Origin: Gracilibacteraceae bacterium
GTDB taxonomy: Bacteria > Bacillota > Desulfitobacteriia > Desulfitobacteriales > Syntrophobotulaceae
Direction: 5' to 3'
Assembly: GCA_031263945.1 (NCBI GenBank)
Contig: JAISEW010000221.1
Location: forward strand, 1 to 10,458
DNA: 10,458 bases
The position numbers and the translations under genes were made by a program. The notes beneath the pieces were generated by a model. It searched no databases, was not told where the DNA came from, and was given only the letters and a program-made list of their open reading frames with translations. Of this stretch, positions 6,998 to 10,458 are shown piece by piece; the stretch's first letter is position 1, and every line of letters begins with the position of its first letter.

Positions 6998-7876
6998 TTA
7001 ATTTAGAGACTGGATCAACCGCGCGGTTTCCCGCAGCAGTTCCTTTTCCCGCCCGTTCGGTTCGGTCAGCGGCAGACGGCAGGGCCCGACGGAGTGGCCG
7101 AGAATCTCCAGCACGAACTTTATCGGCGCGGGGTTCGCGGTGATGAATAAACCTTTGAAGATCGGGTATAATTTTTTATGCCATTCGAGCGCTTCTTCCG
7201 TGTTGCCGATGGCAAAAGCTCCGATCATGCGCTGCATTTGCAGGCCGACGACATGGGCGGCCACGCTGATCACGCCGCGGGCGCCCAGAGCCAGCATGGG
7301 CAGAGTGAGCGAATCGTCGCCGGAGTAAACGGCGAAATCCGCCGGCGTTTTTAATATGACTTCACTCATCTGATCCATGGAACCGCTGGATTCTTTCAGC
7401 GCGGCGATACCCGGCAGGGCGCTCAGGCGCGCCGCCGTTTCCGGCAGGAGATTCACGACGCTGCGTCCCGGGATATTGTACATTACCACCGGCAGGGGGG
7501 TGGCGGCGGCTATCGCCTGAAAATGCCTGTACAGGCCTTCCTGAGAAGGTTTGTTGTAATAAGGGGTCACGGCCATCACGCCGTCGAGGCCGATATCCTT
7601 TGCCGCTTCCGCGAGTTTGACGCTGGCGGCTGTCGAATTCGTGCCGACGTTGCCGACGACTTTGCAAGCGGCCGGCACGGACTGGCGCACCACGCGAAAT
7701 AATTCCGTTTTTTCCTCCGCGGACAGATTGGGGGTTTCTCCGGTCGTCCCCGCCACCACGATGCCGTCCGAACCGTTCGCGGCTAAATACTTGGCCAGAT
7801 CCGCCGCCGCCGCGTAGTTTACGCCGCTTTGGGCGTGAAAAGGCGTGACCATCGCCGTCAAAATACGTCCAAACAT
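6998..7876 (-). CDS. dapA: 4-hydroxy-tetrahydrodipicolinate synthase
   Basis: This enzyme condenses pyruvate with aspartate semialdehyde, the committed step toward diaminopimelate and lysine, in the cytoplasm. The 292-residue length equals that of E. coli DapA and the catalytic residues fall at the same numbers. Lys161 (LKESSG) forms the Schiff base with pyruvate. Tyr133 (YNIPGR), Thr44-Thr45 (GTTGE) and Tyr107 (TPYYNKP) form the proton relay, and Arg138 binds the substrate carboxylate. This identity makes a true DapA more likely than an N-acetylneuraminate lyase or another class I aldolase. The ATG at 7876 is preceded by TAGGAG, with a 7-nt spacer. The TAG of that motif is the stop codon of the upstream kinase gene, so translation is probably coupled. 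The product of asd, two genes upstream, is its substrate. Confidence 0.98.
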   Translation of the reverse strand: MFGRILTAMVTPFHAQSGVNYAAAADLAKYLAANGSDGIVVAGTTGETPNLSAEEKTELFRVVRQSVPAACKVVGNVGTNSTAASVKLAEAAKDIGLDGVMAVTPYYNKPSQEGLYRHFQAIAAATPLPVVMYNIPGRSVVNLLPETAARLSALPGIAALKESSGSMDQMSEVILKTPADFAVYSGDDSLTLPMLALGARGVISVAAHVVGLQMQRMIGAFAIGNTEEALEWHKKLYPIFKGLFITANPAPIKFVLEILGHSVGPCRLPLTEPNGREKELLRETARLIQSLN

Positions 7877-7886
7877 CCGAGTGCTC

Positions 7887-9113
7887 CTAATTAAATTGAA
7901 TAAATTTGTTGTGCAGCATTTGTACGGCTTCCGTCAGACGCGGTCCCGCCACGAGTACCCAGATCGTCGTGTGCGAATCCGCGGACTGCAGGATCTCAAT
8001 ATCCCGTTCCGCCAGCACTTCCGCCACGTCGGCCATCACGCCGGGCGCGTCGGTGATGCCGCCGCCCACCAGAGAAATGATGGCGCAACCGGGGAGTGTT
8101 TTGGCCGTGATGCCCATGTTTTGCAGCACGCCCGCCGCCTTGCCGGCCAGTTCGTCTTTTACGGTGTAGCGCACCGCGTCCAGCTGGGTGCTGATAAAAT
8201 CCACGCTGATGCCCGCCAGCGCCATTGATTTGAAGATCTGGCGCACGACGCGGGGTTTGTCCTTATCGCCGCTGATGTCAACGGTGATCTGCGTCACTTG
8301 CGGCATATGGGCGATACCGGTGATCAGGCGATCGCCGATCATGTCGGCGCCCGCGGCCCGGTCCGGCTGGCTATTGGTCACCAAAGTGCCCGGCGCGTCG
8401 GAAAACGTGCTTTTGACGCGCAAGGGAATGTTTTGCCGCATGGCGATCTCCACGGCCCGGGGATGGATCACCTTCGCCCCCTCATGCGCCAGATGGGCGA
8501 TATCGTTGTAGGTGACGACATCCAAAATACGGGCATCCCGCACTATGCGCGGATCGGCGGTCATGACGCCTTCCACGTCGGTGTAGATATCCACAGCCTC
8601 GGCGCTTAACGCCACGCCGAGCGCCGCCGCCGAGGTGTCGCTGCCGCCCCGGCCGAGAGTCGTGACGCCGCCGTCTTCGCTCACGCCTTGAAAACCGGCG
8701 ACGACGACGACGCAGCCCGCCTTGAGTTCCCGCAAAATTTCCTGGGGATCGACCCGCAGGATACGCGCTTCGCCATATTCCGCGTTCGTGATGATCCCCG
8801 CCTGCCCGCCCGTGAGCAACGCCGTCCGCAGACCGTGACTTTGCAGCGTGGCCGCCAGCACCGCGCCGGAGATCACTTCGCCGCAGCTCATGAGCAGATC
8901 CAGTTCCCGCGCGGGCATCTCCTTATTGATATCGGTAGCCAGTTTGATCAAAGTATCCGTGGCATAGGGGTCGCCGCCGCGGCCCATAGCGGAGACCACC
9001 GCCACCACCGCGTAATTTTCGCTTACGGCGCCCAGCACCTTGGCGGCCACCTGCGCCCGGCGCTCTTCCGTGGCGACGGAGGTGCCGCCAAATTTCTGTA
9101 CGAGGATTCTCAA
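7887..9113 (-). CDS. dapG: Aspartate kinase with two C-terminal ACT domains (DapG/LysC type)
   Basis: It phosphorylates aspartate to aspartyl phosphate, the first step of the aspartate pathway. At 408 residues it is close to the usual length of the monofunctional kinase, with no homoserine dehydrogenase fusion. KFGGTSV (7-13) opens the amino-acid kinase domain. MSCGEVISG (75-83), TTLGRGGSDTSA (151-162) and YTDVEGVMTADPR (177-189) cover the nucleotide and substrate site. Two ACT regulatory domains follow at about 263-340 and 345-405, so feedback control by lysine or diaminopimelate is likely at the protein level. The TTG start at 9113 follows the asd stop by 3 nt. GAGG lies 7 nt before it, within the last asd codons. 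The symbol dapG rests on synteny with B. subtilis; lysC would be the generic name. An internal start producing a separate beta subunit, known for some ACT-type kinases, is possible but was not established here. Confidence 0.96.
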   Translation of the reverse strand: MRILVQKFGGTSVATEERRAQVAAKVLGAVSENYAVVAVVSAMGRGGDPYATDTLIKLATDINKEMPARELDLLMSCGEVISGAVLAATLQSHGLRTALLTGGQAGIITNAEYGEARILRVDPQEILRELKAGCVVVVAGFQGVSEDGGVTTLGRGGSDTSAAALGVALSAEAVDIYTDVEGVMTADPRIVRDARILDVVTYNDIAHLAHEGAKVIHPRAVEIAMRQNIPLRVKSTFSDAPGTLVTNSQPDRAAGADMIGDRLITGIAHMPQVTQITVDISGDKDKPRVVRQIFKSMALAGISVDFISTQLDAVRYTVKDELAGKAAGVLQNMGITAKTLPGCAIISLVGGGITDAPGVMADVAEVLAERDIEILQSADSHTTIWVLVAGPRLTEAVQMLHNKFIQFN

Positions 9114-9116
9114 ATA

Positions 9117-10118
9117 TTACCTCACTTCCTGCAGCAATTCCGCTATTTGCACGGCGTTCAGAGCCGCGCCCTTGCGGAGTTGATCCCCGGAGATCCACAT
9201 GTTCAGGCCGTGCGCCGTCGTCAGATCGGCGCGGACGCGCCCGACAAAGACATCGTCCTGGTCCGTGGTTTCCAAGGGCATCGGATAACGCGCCGCCCGG
9301 ATATCGTCCGCCAGACGCACGCCGGGCGCGCGCTCCAGCAGGGCTTTCGCTTCCGCCGGGGTGATCCGGTTTTCCGTCTCGATATTGACGGATTCGGCGT
9401 GAGAACGGAAGACCGGGGCCCGCACGCAGGTGGCGGTCACGAGCAGATCCGGGCGGTGAAAGATTTTTTGCGTTTCCCGCGTCATTTTCCATTCTTCTTT
9501 TGTATAATCTTCATCCTGAAACACATCGATCTGCGGAATCAGGTTAAAGGCGATCTGATAAGGAAAAACCCGGTGGGGAGAGATCGGTTCACCCGCGGCC
9601 CAGCAGCGCAGCTGATCTTCCAATTCGGTCATGCCGTCCCGCCCCGCCCCGGAAACCGCCTGATAAGTGGAGACCACCAGACGGCGGATGCGCGCCGCGT
9701 CCTCGATTGGTTTGACCGCCACCGCTAAAATGATGGTGGAGCAATTCGGATTGGCGATGATCCCGTTATGCCCTCTGATATCAGCGGCGTTGACCTCCGG
9801 CACCACCAGCGGCACGTCGGGCCGCATGCGAAAAGCGCTGCTGTTATCTATGACGACCGCTCCGGCGCCGACCGCCGCGTCCGCGAAAACGGCGCTGTCC
9901 GAGCCGCCGGCAAACAGGGCGATATCCACGCCGCGAAAACTATCCCGCGTCGTTTCCCGCACCTCGATCTCCCGGTCCCGCCAGACAACGGTCCGCCCGG
10001 CCGAACGTTTTGTCGCCAAAAGACGCAGGTCGTCCACCGGGAAATCCCGCTGCGCCAAAATATTCAAAAATTCCTGTCCCACGGCGCCGGTGGCTCCGAC
10101 AATAGCTAAGTTAGCCAA
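9117..10118 (-). CDS. asd: Aspartate-semialdehyde dehydrogenase
   Basis: It reduces aspartyl phosphate to aspartate semialdehyde with NADPH, at the branch toward diaminopimelate/lysine and threonine/methionine. The 333-residue protein has the nucleotide-binding loop GATGAVG (8-14), SSAFRM (93-98), and the catalytic Cys126 in NPNCSTI. The active-site Arg233 and His240 are seven residues apart, as Arg267 and His274 are in E. coli Asd. The start is TTG at 10118. An in-frame TGA only three codons upstream leaves no earlier start, and GGAAGTGAG ends 5 nt before the TTG. It is the first gene after the promoter at 10157-10185. Its stop is 3 nt from the kinase start, which makes the two products of the coupled reaction likely to be made together. 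Confidence 0.98.
   Translation of the reverse strand: MANLAIVGATGAVGQEFLNILAQRDFPVDDLRLLATKRSAGRTVVWRDREIEVRETTRDSFRGVDIALFAGGSDSAVFADAAVGAGAVVIDNSSAFRMRPDVPLVVPEVNAADIRGHNGIIANPNCSTIILAVAVKPIEDAARIRRLVVSTYQAVSGAGRDGMTELEDQLRCWAAGEPISPHRVFPYQIAFNLIPQIDVFQDEDYTKEEWKMTRETQKIFHRPDLLVTATCVRAPVFRSHAESVNIETENRITPAEAKALLERAPGVRLADDIRAARYPMPLETTDQDDVFVGRVRADLTTAHGLNMWISGDQLRKGAALNAVQIAELLQEVR
9120..9129 (-). promoter_or_regulatory. Ribosome binding site of the aspartate kinase gene (supports a TTG start)
   Basis: GGAAGTGAGG lies in the last codons of asd and ends 6 nt before the TTG at 9113. Its first nine bases are identical to the binding site of asd (10124-10132), which also precedes a TTG. Confidence 0.75.
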
Positions 10119-10123
10119 AATAT

Positions 10124-10132
10124 CTCACTTCC
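10124..10132 (-). promoter_or_regulatory. Ribosome binding site of asd (supports a TTG start)
   Basis: GGAAGTGAG ends 5 nt before the TTG at 10118. It is a partial Shine-Dalgarno. No better motif exists in the short leader, and an in-frame stop rules out an upstream start. Confidence 0.65.
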
Positions 10133-10156
10133 GTTACTCACATTATTGTTACCCCT

Positions 10157-10185
10157 ATTATAATGCAAGCGGACCCCGCCGTCAA
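10157..10185 (-). promoter_or_regulatory. Sigma-A type promoter of the asd-dapG-dapA-rnj operon
   Basis: On the minus strand the -35 box is TTGACG (10185-10180, 5 of 6 consensus bases). The -10 box is TATAAT (10162-10157, 6 of 6), with an exact 17-bp spacer. Transcription would start near 10150, giving a leader of about 31 nt before the asd TTG. That leader is too short for a lysine riboswitch or a T-box. I saw no clear operator. The rest of the gap (10119-10200) holds only the asd ribosome binding site and a weak 5-bp hairpin near 10184-10200. Confidence 0.88.
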
Positions 10186-10200
10186 GGAAAGCCAGTCCTT

Positions 10201-10458
10201 CTATTCTACTTCCGAAATCAGTTCAAACAATTTTCCGACGAAATACAGCGGGATGTTCGTAATCGCACCGTTTTTCAAGAACTCGTTTGTGCTAAGCCGC
10301 ACCGCGGTTTTGGGGCTGCGCCTTGCGATATAGTTTTTGAAACTGACGGCGGTTTTGCTGCCGCCCGACTTTACTTCCAGCGGAATGATTTCTTCGCCGT
10401 GCTGAAGCACGAAGTCAATTTCGCGTTCTTGCGCAAAAGAATAGAAGTGGGGCGCTTG
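10201..10458 (-). CDS. DUF4143-type ATPase, C-terminal 85 residues only
   Basis: The visible 85 residues are the end of a protein that begins beyond the right edge. They contain REIDFVL (residues 12-18 of the fragment), then IPLEVKSGGSK (25-35), SFKNYIARRSPK, and a final IPLYFVGKLFELI. This is the pattern of the DUF4143 domain, which follows an AAA-type (AAA_14) ATPase domain in a large family of prokaryotic proteins. The E-x-D and E-V-K pair resembles the PD-(D/E)xK nuclease core. No catalytic activity can be claimed from the fragment. Hand-counted GC is about 49% (126 of 258), well below the flanking genes, which suggests more recent acquisition. No clear terminator separates it from the asd promoter. 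The ATPase part cannot be checked because it lies outside the window. Cellular role unknown. Confidence 0.82.
   Translation of the reverse strand, partial: QAPHFYSFAQEREIDFVLQHGEEIIPLEVKSGGSKTAVSFKNYIARRSPKTAVRLSTNEFLKNGAITNIPLYFVGKLFELISEVE

Noticed and set aside
8698..8714. Short run of GAC triplets
   Set aside because: It simply encodes a Val run in a beta strand of the kinase and is too short to be a meaningful repeat.
10085..10143. Possible leader peptide in the asd 5' region: an ATG-TGA start-stop at 10143-10138 and a short GTG frame of 11 codons overlapping the asd start
   Set aside because: Neither has a good Shine-Dalgarno. The frame has no run of lysine or other regulatory codons, and the leader is too short for an attenuator.
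10159..10164. TATAAT also readable on the plus strand, suggesting a divergent promoter
   Set aside because: No acceptable -35 box lies 16-19 bp upstream on that strand. The overlap comes from the symmetry of the real minus-strand -10 box.
10184..10200. AAGGA...TCCTT inverted repeat as a terminator for the DUF4143 gene
   Set aside because: The stem is only 5 bp, has no following U-tract and overlaps the -35 box of the asd promoter.

Overview
The window reads as a chromosomal stretch of a Gram-positive-lineage bacterium (Bacillota/Firmicutes). The main reason is the gene order asd - aspartate kinase - dapA - RNase J, which matches the asd-dapG-dapA-rnjB order of Bacillus subtilis and relatives. 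The strong Shine-Dalgarno sequences, the frequent TTG starts and the consensus sigma-A promoter fit this. Overall GC is high (about 55-70% by hand count in most genes), so a GC-rich anaerobic Clostridia or Negativicutes type is plausible, but the sequence alone does not settle the genus. Every supported gene lies on the minus strand, so transcription runs from the right end of the window to the left.

Right edge (10201-10458): the C-terminal end of a DUF4143-type ATPase, cut by the window edge. It is clearly less GC-rich than its neighbours and is probably an accessory gene. An 82-bp gap follows, holding a near-perfect sigma-A promoter and a short leader.

Centre-right (5317-10118): a four-gene unit made of asd, an aspartate kinase of the DapG/LysC type with two ACT domains, dapA and rnj. 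The first three carry aspartate to the dihydrodipicolinate branch point, toward diaminopimelate for peptidoglycan and lysine. RNase J is the mRNA-decay and processing nuclease. Gaps are 3-19 nt and Shine-Dalgarno sequences overlap or abut the preceding gene's end. Three of the four genes start with TTG.

Left half (1-5254): a cell-surface polysaccharide cluster. In transcription order it holds an iron-sulfur flavoprotein, a GT4 glycosyltransferase, a Wzx-like flippase, a Wzy/O-antigen-ligase-like polymerase and an ExoA-like GT2 glycosyltransferase that runs off the left edge. The flavoprotein and GT4 overlap as TGATG and the polymerase and GT2 overlap as ATGA, so this is one translationally coupled unit. 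The combination indicates a Wzx/Wzy-dependent pathway: glycosyltransferases build a lipid-linked repeat unit, the flippase exports it and the polymerase joins the units.

Only 62 bp separate rnj from this cluster. I see neither a U-tract terminator nor a good promoter there, so read-through from the asd operon is possible. No RNA genes, CRISPR arrays, insertion sequences or tandem-repeat arrays were found, and no gene-free stretch exceeds 100 bp. I did not find a convincing new biological system. The most unusual items are a 13-bp perfect inverted repeat inside the GT4 gene, a very GC-rich Pro/Ala linker in the same protein, a shared TTG-start context in the asd operon, and the flavoprotein embedded in a polysaccharide operon.
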